Source: Aliarcobacter butzleri
Lineage (GTDB): Bacteria > Campylobacterota > Campylobacteria > Campylobacterales > Arcobacteraceae
Direction: 5' to 3'
DNA length: 5,560 bases
Assembly: GCA_012522985.1 (NCBI GenBank)
Contig: JAAYJJ010000071.1
Span: forward strand, 1 to 5,560
The first letter of the stretch is position 1, and each line of letters starts with the position of its first letter. The translations under genes were made by a program, and so were the position numbers. Below are positions 1 through 5,559 of this stretch, piece after piece. The notes beneath the pieces are model-generated. The model saw only the letters and a program-made list of their open reading frames with translations. It made no database searches and was not told the DNA's origin.

Positions 1-411
1 ATTTACTAGATTATTGATATTTATATTTAAACTATTTAATTCTTCTATTTTAGGAAATAAAGGAAACTCTTCAGCATTATACATAGGTAGTTTAAAATTA
101 GATCTTCCTTGTTTAATTTCTAGTTGATTATTATGTATAGTTTCAATAGATATTATGTCATTTTTTAATCTTCTTATTATACCTAATAAATTTACACCAT
201 TAACTGTTGCTTTTCCATCTATAAAATCACTTATATCATCAATAGTTACACTAAGTCCTATTTCATAATCTGTTGATTTTATTAATAGTTTATTCTCTTT
301 TACTTCTAAATATATATGAGAAGTTATAGAACTAGCATCTTTTTTATCCAAAAAAGCTTGCATTGAAGATACTACATTTTCAAATAAAGATTTGTTAATA
401 GATAGTTTCAT
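1..411 (-). CDS. dnaN: DNA polymerase III beta subunit (sliding clamp), N-terminal part, cut by the window edge
   Basis: The beta clamp is a ring-shaped dimer that encircles DNA and tethers the replicative polymerase. I translated this minus-strand frame by hand from the ATG at 409-411: it begins MKLSINKSLFENVVSSMQ and stays open for 137 codons to the window edge. A full clamp is usually about 355-370 residues, so only the first of the three clamp domains and perhaps the start of the second is present. Clamp-like features are the KLSINKSLFENVV opening, the HIYLEVKENKLLIKSTDYEIG strand pair, and the FKLPMYNAEEFPLFP segment, which matches the family's 'lp..daeeFP' motif. The start is supported by a Shine-Dalgarno-like AAAAGGA at 418-424, six bases upstream. 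Its position 152 bp downstream of dnaA on the same strand is the common dnaA-dnaN order. I found no convincing separate promoter, so co-transcription with dnaA is likely (inference). Confidence 0.93.
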   Translation of the reverse strand, partial: MKLSINKSLFENVVSSMQAFLDKKDASSITSHIYLEVKENKLLIKSTDYEIGLSVTIDDISDFIDGKATVNGVNLLGIIRRLKNDIISIETIHNNQLEIKQGRSNFKLPMYNAEEFPLFPKIEELNSLNININNLVN

Positions 412-438
412 CTTTTTTCCTTTTATATTAATTTCTTT

Positions 439-453
439 TAGTATTGGTAGTAG
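439..453 (+). other. DnaA-trio-like triplet run beside a DnaA box
   Basis: Five triplets in register read TAG-TAT-TGG-TAG-TAG on the plus strand, ending five bases before the minus-sense DnaA box at 459-467. Reading away from that box, the trio strand is 3'-GAT-GAT-GGT-TAT-GAT-5'. This is the polarity and location described for DnaA-trios, the single-strand contact sites first characterised in Bacillus subtilis. The AT-rich stretch 412-438 follows on the far side and would be the unwinding element. The five-base linker (AACAA) lacks the GC-rich cluster seen in some origins, and the third triplet is off-consensus. Confidence 0.5.
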
Positions 454-458
454 AACAA

Positions 459-467
459 TGTGAATAG
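459..467 (-). promoter_or_regulatory. DnaA box (oriC2, minus sense)
   Basis: The minus-strand reading is CTATTCACA, one mismatch (first base) from the general consensus TTATNCACA and keeping the TTCAC core seen in Campylobacterota boxes. The identical 9-mer occurs at 540-548 in the opposite orientation and at 1998-2006. It is the box next to the triplet run and the AT-rich tract, so it may anchor DnaA for strand opening. Confidence 0.7.
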
Positions 468-529
468 ATGAAAATATAGCTCAAACGCTCTTTTAATGGC
501 TATTTGAGATGTTGAATAAAATTTAATAT

Positions 530-548
530 ATATTCACATCTATTCACA
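530..548 (+). promoter_or_regulatory. Tandem pair of DnaA boxes (oriC2)
   Basis: ATATTCACA at 530-538 and CTATTCACA at 540-548 each differ from TTATNCACA only at the first base. They form a head-to-tail repeat with a 10-bp period (TATTCACATC then TATTCACATT), which puts both sites on about the same face of the helix. They lie 16 bp from the dnaA stop codon, so the cluster sits tightly against the gene end. Confidence 0.7.
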
Positions 549-563
549 TTTTATTTCTAACTT

Positions 564-1889
564 TTACCACTCCTTGTTTATTATCTTGTTTTTTAAGTTT
601 TCTATTACTATTTTAAAATTTTCGTCGCTTTCTATTAAAGCATTTGCTTTTTTGATAGAGTGACTTATAGATGAGTGATCTTTCATACCTAGATATTGTG
701 CAATATTTGGCATAGAGTTATGTGTTAGCTCTTTTGCAAGATAGATAACAACACGTCTTGCATTTGCTACAACTGCTGTTCTTTTTTTGGATTTTATATC
801 ACTTGGTTTGATATTTAACTCTTTTGCTACTATATTTATAATATCTGGTAGTTTAATATTTTCTTTTTGTTCTTTTATCTGCTCTTTTAGAAGATTTTTA
901 ACTAAATCTAAGTTTATCTCTTGATTTAGTAGGTTTGCTGATGCATTTATTCGTATCAATACCCCTTCTATTTCTCTTATAGAATTATCTAAATTAGTTG
1001 CTATATAATCTATAACATCTTTTGTAAGTTTAATACCATTTAATTCACTTTTTTTCTCTATAATAGCTATCTTTGTTTCAAGCCCTGGGATTTGAATATC
1101 TGCAGTTAGTCCCCATTCAAATCTACTTTTTAATCTATCTACTAATGATGCTATTTGAGATGGTAATCTATCTGATGTCATAACTATTTGTTTATTTGAG
1201 CTATGAAGCTCATTAAATGTATGAAAAAACTCCTCTTGAGTTTGCTCTTTTCCACTTAAAAACTGTACATCATCTATTAAAAGCAGATCGCATTTTCTAT
1301 ATTTATTTCTAAAATGCTCCATATTTTGACTTCTTAGTGAAAAAGTAAAATCATTCATAAATTGCTCAATAGTAACATAAATAACTGTTTTACCTAGTTC
1401 AATATTGTAGTTTCCTATAGCTTGAAGAAGGTGAGTTTTACCAAGTCCTGTACCACCATAAATAAAAAGTGGATTATATTGAATTCCAGGTTTTTTAGCT
1501 ACTGCTAAAGAGGCATTAAAAGCCATTTGGTTGGAATTTCCTACGACAAAAGAGTCAAAAGTATAAGATGGATTAAGTATAGTACTCTCATTTATTTTAG
1601 GGCTAACTTGTATATCACTGCTTTCTTTTATATTTACTTTTTTATCTCCAGCAACTTTTATCTCTATTTTTGGTTTTAATGATGTAAGTTTTTCTATTGC
1701 AAACTTTAAGTCATTTGAAAACCTTGTTTTTATCCATGCAGCTATAAACTTATTTGGTGCTTCAAAAATAAATAGTTTTTCACCAGAGCCTTGTTTTTTG
1801 AAAACAATCTGCCTTAGGAATTTTTCATAATCACTTGAAGATGTCTCTTCTTTTAAAATAGTTAAAATATCTTTTGTATTTATATTCAT
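564..1889 (-). CDS. dnaA: Chromosomal replication initiator protein DnaA
   Basis: DnaA binds DNA boxes at oriC, oligomerises with ATP and opens the duplex for helicase loading. The 441-residue product has all four domains. These are an N-terminal domain I (about 1-75, SSSDYEKFL...), a short lysine-rich linker, the AAA+ core from about 104, and the C-terminal DNA-binding domain from about 345. Visible motifs are Walker A GGTGLGKTH (about 145-153), Walker B LLLIDDVQ (202-209), sensor 1 IVMTSDRLP (235-243), box VII LKSRFEWGL with the arginine finger (about Arg256), and sensor 2 SIREIEG (303-309). Domain IV has the basic loop SKKRTAVVANARR (about 367-379) and the box-recognition helix DHSSISHSIKK (404-414), a variant of the common DHSTVxHA signature. 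A GTG lies directly before the ATG (1890-1892), but the AGAAAG ahead of it abuts that GTG, so I prefer ATG 1889. The DnaA boxes on both sides suggest autoregulation. Confidence 0.98.
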   Translation of the reverse strand: MNINTKDILTILKEETSSSDYEKFLRQIVFKKQGSGEKLFIFEAPNKFIAAWIKTRFSNDLKFAIEKLTSLKPKIEIKVAGDKKVNIKESSDIQVSPKINESTILNPSYTFDSFVVGNSNQMAFNASLAVAKKPGIQYNPLFIYGGTGLGKTHLLQAIGNYNIELGKTVIYVTIEQFMNDFTFSLRSQNMEHFRNKYRKCDLLLIDDVQFLSGKEQTQEEFFHTFNELHSSNKQIVMTSDRLPSQIASLVDRLKSRFEWGLTADIQIPGLETKIAIIEKKSELNGIKLTKDVIDYIATNLDNSIREIEGVLIRINASANLLNQEINLDLVKNLLKEQIKEQKENIKLPDIINIVAKELNIKPSDIKSKKRTAVVANARRVVIYLAKELTHNSMPNIAQYLGMKDHSSISHSIKKANALIESDENFKIVIENLKNKIINKEW

Positions 1890-1919
1890 CACTTTCTAAC
1901 TTTAATCAATTTAAAGCCT

Positions 1920-1948
1920 ATTATACCTTTATTTAAATTAAATTTCAA
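1920..1948 (-). promoter_or_regulatory. Sigma-70 type promoter of dnaA
   Basis: On the minus strand, TTGAAA (1943-1948) is followed after exactly 17 bp by a perfect TATAAT (1920-1925). Transcription would start near 1913, giving a leader of about 24 bases before the dnaA ATG. The nearest DnaA box (1967-1975) ends about 19 bp upstream of the -35 element, a position suitable for control by DnaA itself (inference). Confidence 0.72.
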
Positions 1949-1966
1949 AAAGAATTGAAAAATTTA

Positions 1967-1975
1967 TGTGAATAA
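1967..1975 (-). promoter_or_regulatory. DnaA box, full consensus match (oriC1)
   Basis: The minus-strand reading TTATTCACA matches TTATNCACA at every position. It is the only full match in the window and therefore the likely highest-affinity site. It lies upstream of the dnaA -35 element. Confidence 0.75.
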
Positions 1976-1989
1976 CTTTAAAATAAATA

Positions 1990-2006
1990 TGTGAATATGT
2001 GAATAG
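1990..2006 (-). promoter_or_regulatory. Overlapping pair of DnaA boxes (oriC1)
   Basis: On the minus strand CTATTCACA (1998-2006) and ATATTCACA (1990-1998) share one base. They arise from a perfect 8-bp tandem repeat, ATGTGAAT twice, at 1989-2004. Each differs from TTATNCACA at the first base only. These are the same two 9-mer variants found in the oriC2 pair, but at 8-bp rather than 10-bp spacing. Confidence 0.65.
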
Positions 2007-2034
2007 TTTTGTAAATGATGATTAAAATGATTTG

Positions 2035-2043
2035 TGATATAAT
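2035..2043 (+). promoter_or_regulatory. Extended -10 promoter of ruvC
   Basis: TGATATAAT is a perfect TATAAT with an upstream TGN extension. No recognisable -35 element sits 17 bp upstream (the bases there are ATGATG), which is common where an extended -10 is present. The predicted start near 2050 gives a leader of about 16 bases that carries the ruvC ribosome binding site. This argues against translation starting at the upstream ATG at 2015. Confidence 0.55.
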
Positions 2044-2065
2044 AAAAAAAATATTTAGGAATAAG

Positions 2066-2533
2066 ATGTTTATATTAGGAATAGATCCTGGAACTATTAA
2101 CTGTGGTTATGCTATTTTGGAGCTTGATGGCTCAAAAAAACGTATAGTTGAAGCAGGATTAATCAAAATAAAATCAAAAATTTTACAAGAGCAGATTATT
2201 GAATTAGTTGAAGCAATAGATCATATACTAAAAAGATATAAAATAGATGAAGTTGCTATAGAAGATATATTTTATGCTTTTAACCCAAAAACAGTTATAA
2301 AACTAGCACAATTTAGAGGAGCCTTATCACTAAAGATTTTACAAGAGATAGGTAATTTTAGTGAATATACTCCACTTCAAGTTAAAAAAGCAGTTACTGG
2401 CAATGGCAAAGCTGCAAAAGAACAAGTGGCTTTTATGGTAAAAAGGCTTTTAAATATAAAACAAGATATAAAACCACTTGATATAACAGATGCTATAGCT
2501 GTTGCTCTAACTCACTCTCAAAGAGTAAGATAA
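2066..2533 (+). CDS. ruvC: Crossover junction endodeoxyribonuclease RuvC
   Basis: RuvC cuts Holliday junctions symmetrically as a dimer, working with the RuvAB branch-migration motor. The 155-residue product begins [18 protein letters not shown], the typical RuvC N-terminus. All four catalytic acids are in place: Asp7 (GIDPG), Glu66 (VAIED), Asp139 and Asp142 (PLDITDA). The segment [16 protein letters not shown] (about 72-87) and [17 protein letters not shown] (about 105-121) are further family hallmarks, the latter being the conserved AVTGNG DNA-contact region. The frame is open from an upstream ATG at 2015. I chose 2066 because AGGA (2057-2060) lies five bases before it, because family members start here, and because the apparent promoter lies inside the longer frame. 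The gene diverges from dnaA across oriC1 and converges on thyX with no gap between stop codons. Confidence 0.96.
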   Translation: MFILGIDPGTINCGYAILELDGSKKRIVEAGLIKIKSKILQEQIIELVEAIDHILKRYKIDEVAIEDIFYAFNPKTVIKLAQFRGALSLKILQEIGNFSEYTPLQVKKAVTGNGKAAKEQVAFMVKRLLNIKQDIKPLDITDAIAVALTHSQRVR

Positions 2534-2541
2534 CTACTCTT
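2521..2541. terminator. Weak stem-loop across the ruvC-thyX convergent junction
   Basis: AAGAGTA (2521-2527) and TACTCTT (2535-2541) form a perfect 7-bp inverted repeat with a 7-base loop that contains the ruvC stop codon. There is no intergenic space here, so any shared terminator must overlap coding sequence. The stem is short and AT-rich and no clean T-run follows on either strand, so bidirectional termination is only a possibility. Confidence 0.3.
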
Positions 2542-3136
2542 CTTGGTTTATAGATTTTTCAAATAGATATTTATGATCAAGTGGTAGATTTTCATATATC
2601 ATATTTGATAGATTTCTTATCTCCCAAAGTGCAGCTTTTGAGCTTCTTAGGCTTAAAAAGTTTTGTAAACTTCTAGCATTTATTGTCCAACTAAGCTCAG
2701 TTTTATAGCTTTCTGGTAGGCAATACTTTGCTATATCATTTCCTATACCACTTTGAAGAATCTTTTGTAGGTTTTGTAGTGCCATTTTTGATGCATTATC
2801 AACATCTTCATTACCTGTTAGAACAAGATACTTTTCATACTCTATTTGATTGGTGTCTTTTAACTCTTTTAGTGTATATCTAGTTGATTTTACAGATAAA
2901 CTAGCCATTCTATGACGAGCTAATTCTTGAAGTAAGGCTCTACTAACTCCACTTATATAAAAACTATATATAATATGCTCTAGTGTTGATGAGTGTTTAT
3001 ATTTATTACCAACTCTATCTATCAAAGCTTTATCAGTTTCACCACCATTATCACTTTTGTCAAAACTTTGCCAACATGTTCTTATTGCATTTGAACATAT
3101 AAGTAAGGGAGTATGATTTAATAAAGTCACTTTCAT
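2534..3136 (-). CDS. thyX: Flavin-dependent thymidylate synthase ThyX
   Basis: ThyX makes dTMP from dUMP using methylenetetrahydrofolate as carbon donor and FAD/NAD(P)H for the reduction, in place of the unrelated ThyA. The 200-residue product has the defining RHR-x7-S motif: RHR at 74-76, seven residues, Ser84, then TRY (85-87). Other hallmarks are RTCWQSF (19-25), the STLEH segment (50-54) that supplies flavin/dUMP contacts, and the C-terminal NARSLQNFLSLR (153-164) and AALWEIR (168-174). The motif interior reads MASLSVKS rather than the commoner ASxNExS; I recall similar SVKSTRYTLKEL forms in Campylobacter. The ATG is preceded by AGGA (3143-3146) at six-base spacing. It is the only gene in the window pointing towards the origin. 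No thyA is visible here, so whether ThyX is the sole synthase cannot be judged. Confidence 0.97.
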   Translation of the reverse strand: MKVTLLNHTPLLICSNAIRTCWQSFDKSDNGGETDKALIDRVGNKYKHSSTLEHIIYSFYISGVSRALLQELARHRMASLSVKSTRYTLKELKDTNQIEYEKYLVLTGNEDVDNASKMALQNLQKILQSGIGNDIAKYCLPESYKTELSWTINARSLQNFLSLRSSKAALWEIRNLSNMIYENLPLDHKYLFEKSINQEE

Positions 3137-3175
3137 ATAAAATCCTAAAAAATATTTGATAAATTATATGATAGA

Positions 3176-3194
3176 TTATCTAAATTATAGATAA
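3176..3194. repeat. Palindromic element TTATCTA-N5-TAGATAA
   Basis: Perfect 7-bp arms are separated by five bases (AATTA). The element overlaps a candidate thyX -10 hexamer (3184-3189) and lies just upstream of the other (3163-3168). A dyad in a promoter of this size can be an operator, but palindromes also arise easily in such AT-rich DNA, and I recognise no regulator consensus. Confidence 0.35.
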
Positions 3195-3226
3195 ACTAAA
3201 AATTTTTAATAAATAGCATTTAAGAA

Positions 3227-3241
3227 TTTTTTTTGTATAAT
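3227..3241 (+). promoter_or_regulatory. Promoter of typA
   Basis: A run of eight T (3227-3234) is followed by G and a perfect TATAAT (3236-3241). No -35 hexamer is recognisable. Campylobacterota sigma-70 promoters are known to combine a TATAAT box with a T-rich upstream stretch instead of a conserved -35. The start would be near 3248, giving a leader of about 40 bases. Confidence 0.6.
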
Positions 3242-3253
3242 CGCGGAAATTTA

Positions 3254-3272
3254 ATATAGAACTACTCTATAT
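3254..3272 (+). other. Stem-loop in the typA leader
   Basis: ATATAGA (3254-3260) and TCTATAT (3266-3272) form a perfect 7-bp stem with a five-base loop. It ends three bases before the typA Shine-Dalgarno sequence (AAAAGGA, 3276-3282). The stem has only one G-C pair, so it would be temperature-sensitive. Any regulatory role is inference. Confidence 0.35.
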
Positions 3273-3287
3273 AATAAAAGGAAAACA

Positions 3288-5096
3288 TTGAGAGAGATTA
3301 GAAATATAGCAGTTATTGCACACGTAGATCACGGTAAAACAACTATAGTTGATGGTTTATTAAAACAATCAGGAACATTTGCAGCACATCAAGCTGTAGA
3401 TGATAGAGTTATGGATAGTGATGCAATAGAAAAAGAAAGAGGTATTACTATTTTAGCAAAAAATACTGCTATTGATTATAAAGGTGTAAGAATCAATATC
3501 ATAGACACTCCTGGACACGCTGATTTTGGTGGTGAAGTTGAGAGGGTTTTGAAGATGGTTGATAGTGTATTACTTTTAGTTGATGCACAAGAGGGTGTTA
3601 TGCCTCAAACAAAATTTGTTGTTAAAAAAGCACTCTCTTTAGGACTTAGACCAATAGTAGTGGTAAACAAAATAGATAAACCAGCAGCTGAACCAGATAG
3701 AGTTGTTGATGAGGTATTTGATCTATTTGCAAATATGGATGCAGATGAATATCAGCTTGATTTTCCAGTTATTTATGCAGCAGCTAGAGAAGGGTATGCA
3801 AAATATAATCTTGAAGATGAAAACAATGATTTAACACCACTTTTTGATACTATTTTAGAGCAAGTTCCAGTTCCAAAAGGTGATAGTAGCAATCCACTAC
3901 AACTTCAAGTTTTTACACTTGATTATGATAACTATATAGGAAAAATAGGAATTTCTAGGATTTTTAATGGAACTATCTCTATGGGAGAGACTGTTTTATT
4001 GGCAAAAGCAAATGGAGAGAAAATAAGAGGAAGAGTAACAAAACTTATAGGTTTTAAAGGACTTGATAGAATAGAGATTAAAAGTGCAGGAGCTGGTGAT
4101 ATCGTTGCTGTTGCTGGATTTGATGCTATTGATGTTGGGGATAGTTTATGTGATCCACAAAATCCTATGCCACTAGATCCTATGCATATAGAAGAGCCAA
4201 CACTATCTGTAACACTATCAGTTAATGACTCTCCATTAGCAGGAACTGAGGGTAAATTTGTAACATCAAATAAAATCCAAGAAAGACTTGATGCTGAGAT
4301 GAATACAAATATCGCTATGAGTTATGAACAAATAGGTGAAGGAAAGTTTAAAGTAAATGGTAGAGGTGAGTTACAAATTACTATTTTAGCAGAAAATATG
4401 AGAAGAGAAGGTTTTGAGCTATCTATAGGAAGACCAGAGGTTATTATAAAAGAGGAAAATGGGATTAAAATGGAACCATTTGAACACTTGGTTGTTGATT
4501 TACCAGATGAGCATAGTGGAACAGTTATAGAAAAACTAGGTCGTAGAAAAGCAGTTATGACAAATATGACTCCAATGGGTGTTGGCTTTACAAGGCTAGA
4601 GTTTGAAATACCAGCTCGTGGGCTTATTGGATATAGAACAGAGTTTTTAACTGATACAAAAGGTGAGGGTGTATTAAACCACTCATTTTTAGAGTTTCGT
4701 CCATATAGTGGTACAGTAGAAAGTAGAAAAAATGGTGCCTTAGTCTCTATGGAAAATGGTGAAGCTTTAGGATACTCTATATTTAATCTTCAAGAAAGAG
4801 GAGTAATGTTTATTAAACCTCAAGATAAAGTATATATAGGTATGGTTGTAGGCGAAAACTCAAAAGATAATGACCTTGATGTAAACCCTATCAAAGGAAA
4901 ACAACTAAGCAACGTAAGAGCTAGTGGAAGTGATGATGCTATTAAACTAATCCCACCAAGAAAATATACACTAGAGAGTGCTTTAGAGTGGATAGAAGAT
5001 GATGAATTAGTAGAAATAACTCCAAAATCTATAAGAATAAGAAAAAAAGAGCTTGATCCAACAAAGAGAAAAAGAGCTGCTAAAAAAGGAGATTAA
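3288..5096 (+). CDS. typA: Ribosome-associated translational GTPase TypA/BipA
   Basis: TypA/BipA is an EF-G-like GTPase that binds 70S ribosomes and supports ribosome assembly and growth under cold or other stress. The 602-residue product matches the usual family length (about 600-610). GTPase motifs are G1 AHVDHGKTT (11-19), G2 RGITI (51-55), G3 DTPGHADF (73-80), G4 NKID (127-130) and a G5-like YAAAREG (163-169). A beta-barrel domain II follows (about 200-295), then the EF-G-like domains III and V. The family-specific C-terminal region contains [16 protein letters not shown] (about 444-459), ending in a basic tail KRKRAAKK. The start is TTG: it gives the family N-terminus (M)[17 protein letters not shown], has AAAAGGA (3276-3282) five bases ahead, and no ATG or GTG competes. 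The weak start codon plus leader stem-loop could hold expression down (inference). The stop codon forms the base of the stem-loop that precedes the next gene. Confidence 0.98.
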   Translation: MREIRNIAVIAHVDHGKTTIVDGLLKQSGTFAAHQAVDDRVMDSDAIEKERGITILAKNTAIDYKGVRINIIDTPGHADFGGEVERVLKMVDSVLLLVDAQEGVMPQTKFVVKKALSLGLRPIVVVNKIDKPAAEPDRVVDEVFDLFANMDADEYQLDFPVIYAAAREGYAKYNLEDENNDLTPLFDTILEQVPVPKGDSSNPLQLQVFTLDYDNYIGKIGISRIFNGTISMGETVLLAKANGEKIRGRVTKLIGFKGLDRIEIKSAGAGDIVAVAGFDAIDVGDSLCDPQNPMPLDPMHIEEPTLSVTLSVNDSPLAGTEGKFVTSNKIQERLDAEMNTNIAMSYEQIGEGKFKVNGRGELQITILAENMRREGFELSIGRPEVIIKEENGIKMEPFEHLVVDLPDEHSGTVIEKLGRRKAVMTNMTPMGVGFTRLEFEIPARGLIGYRTEFLTDTKGEGVLNHSFLEFRPYSGTVESRKNGALVSMENGEALGYSIFNLQERGVMFIKPQDKVYIGMVVGENSKDNDLDVNPIKGKQLSNVRASGSDDAIKLIPPRKYTLESALEWIEDDELVEITPKSIRIRKKELDPTKRKRAAKKGD

Positions 5097-5124
5097 CAAA
5101 GAGTGCTCCTCTTTGTTATATCTT
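5087..5124 (+). promoter_or_regulatory. Structured ribosome binding site of the phosphoribosyltransferase gene: Shine-Dalgarno, stem-loop, start
   Basis: AGGAG (5087-5091) lies inside the last codons of typA. It is followed by a perfect 10-bp inverted repeat, TAACAAAGAG (5094-5103) and CTCTTTGTTA (5109-5118), with loop TGCTC. Unfolded, the Shine-Dalgarno is 33 bases from the ATG at 5125, too far to work. If the stem forms, only 2 + 6 bases remain between them, a normal spacing. No other Shine-Dalgarno-like sequence lies in front of the ATG. An alternative reading is a weak intrinsic terminator after typA, but the bases after the stem (TATCTT) are not a clean T-run. Confidence 0.5.
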
Positions 5125-5559
5125 ATGAAAAGATATGAATATAGTGAATTTTTGATAGATGTCAAAAGTTTATCTTCACAACTTCAAGAGTATTCACCTC
5201 AAGCAATACTCTCTATAGCAAGAGGTGGAGTAACTTTAGGGCATTTTTTATCAATACTTTTAAATATACGAGAGTTTTATACTATTAATTCCATATATTA
5301 TAATGATACTCATAAATATGATAATATAGAGATTTTTAATATTCCAGATCTAAGCAAATATGAAAAAATAATTCTTGTTGATGATATAGTTGATAGTGGT
5401 GTAACTATGGATGAGGTAGTAAGAGTACTAACAAATAAATACAAAACATTACAAATCCAAACAGTATCTCTTTTTTATAAACAAAGTGCTATTATTAAAC
5501 CTGATTTTTATATTCATGAAGCAAAAGAGTGGATAGAGTTTTTTTGGGAAAACCTATAA
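5125..5559 (+). CDS. Small Gpt-like phosphoribosyltransferase (likely purine base substrate)
   Basis: The 144-residue product belongs to the type I phosphoribosyltransferases, which join a nucleobase to PRPP. The PRPP-binding loop is ILVDDIVDSGVT (about 83-94), with the two adjacent acids Asp86-Asp87. An ARGG (32-35) supplies the usual diphosphate loop near the N-terminus. The C-terminal EWIEFFWE (135-142) resembles the tryptophan-rich base-binding tail of xanthine-guanine (Gpt-type) enzymes. This points to purine salvage, but the base cannot be decided from sequence. The frame is open back to 5053, inside typA. I chose the ATG at 5125 because MKRYEYSEFLIDVKSL aligns with the start I recall for relatives and because residues encoded upstream look like typA sequence in another frame. 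The gene follows typA by 28 bp on the same strand and is probably co-transcribed. It ends one base before the window edge. Confidence 0.88.
   Translation: MKRYEYSEFLIDVKSLSSQLQEYSPQAILSIARGGVTLGHFLSILLNIREFYTINSIYYNDTHKYDNIEIFNIPDLSKYEKIILVDDIVDSGVTMDEVVRVLTNKYKTLQIQTVSLFYKQSAIIKPDFYIHEAKEWIEFFWENL

Larger units (their letters stand above)
412..563. other. oriC2: dnaA-dnaN half of a bipartite chromosomal origin (putative)
   Basis: This 152-bp non-coding segment lies between the dnaA stop and the dnaN start. It holds three DnaA-box-like 9-mers, one read on the minus strand (459-467) and two in tandem on the plus strand (530-538 and 540-548). It also has a triplet run resembling a DnaA-trio (439-453) and a T/A-rich tract (412-440) next to dnaN. 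Established knowledge: in Helicobacter pylori and other Campylobacterota the origin is split into two DnaA-box clusters flanking dnaA, and in H. pylori unwinding occurs in the oriC2 part. The boxes and spacing are read directly from the sequence; the origin function is inferred from synteny. Confidence 0.75.
1890..2065. other. oriC1: ruvC-dnaA half of a bipartite chromosomal origin (putative)
   Basis: This is the divergent non-coding region between the dnaA start and the preferred ruvC start. It holds three DnaA-box-like 9-mers, all in the same orientation (1967-1975, 1990-1998, 1998-2006). It also holds an AT-rich stretch (about 1900-1966) and two outward-facing promoters. Established knowledge: the ruvC-dnaA region forms one part of the bipartite origin in several Campylobacterota. 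I see no TAG-type triplet run next to these boxes, unlike the dnaA-dnaN half, so unwinding is more likely in the other half (inference). Confidence 0.72.
3137..3287. promoter_or_regulatory. Divergent thyX-typA promoter region
   Basis: This 151-bp AT-rich spacer separates two divergently transcribed genes. For thyX, two TATAAT hexamers occur on the minus strand (3163-3168 and 3184-3189), but neither has a good -35 at normal distance, so the active one cannot be chosen. A 19-bp palindromic element (3176-3194) overlaps the upstream one. The typA promoter and leader are listed separately. No small gene is visible. Confidence 0.5.

Noticed and set aside
476..508. Stem-loop (CTCAAA/TTTGAG, 17-base loop) as a dnaA terminator
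   Set aside because: The stem is only 6 bp with a long loop, and a competing ATAGC/GCTAT pairing exists. It could only be a weak element, and dnaN probably depends on read-through.
511..519. Further DnaA-box-like 9-mer (minus strand TTATTCAAC) in the dnaA-dnaN gap
   Set aside because: It loses the TTCAC core and has two mismatches at the 3' end, where boxes are most conserved.
1890..1892. GTG as the dnaA start codon
   Set aside because: It immediately follows the only Shine-Dalgarno-like stretch (AGAAAG), leaving no spacing. The adjacent ATG at 1889 is preferred, though the two differ by one residue.
2010..2018. TGTAAATGA as a fourth box in oriC1
   Set aside because: It breaks the core at the key position and differs from the other boxes at several bases.
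2044..2051. A8 tract before ruvC, and T8 tract at 3227-3234 before typA, as phase-variable homopolymers
   Set aside because: Runs of eight are expected in DNA this AT-rich. Neither lies in a coding frame or between well-defined -35 and -10 elements.
5053..5124. Extended N-terminus of the phosphoribosyltransferase overlapping the end of typA
   Set aside because: The extra 24 residues ([14 protein letters not shown]...) look like an out-of-frame reading of the basic typA tail, and no family homology is recognisable before the ATG at 5125.
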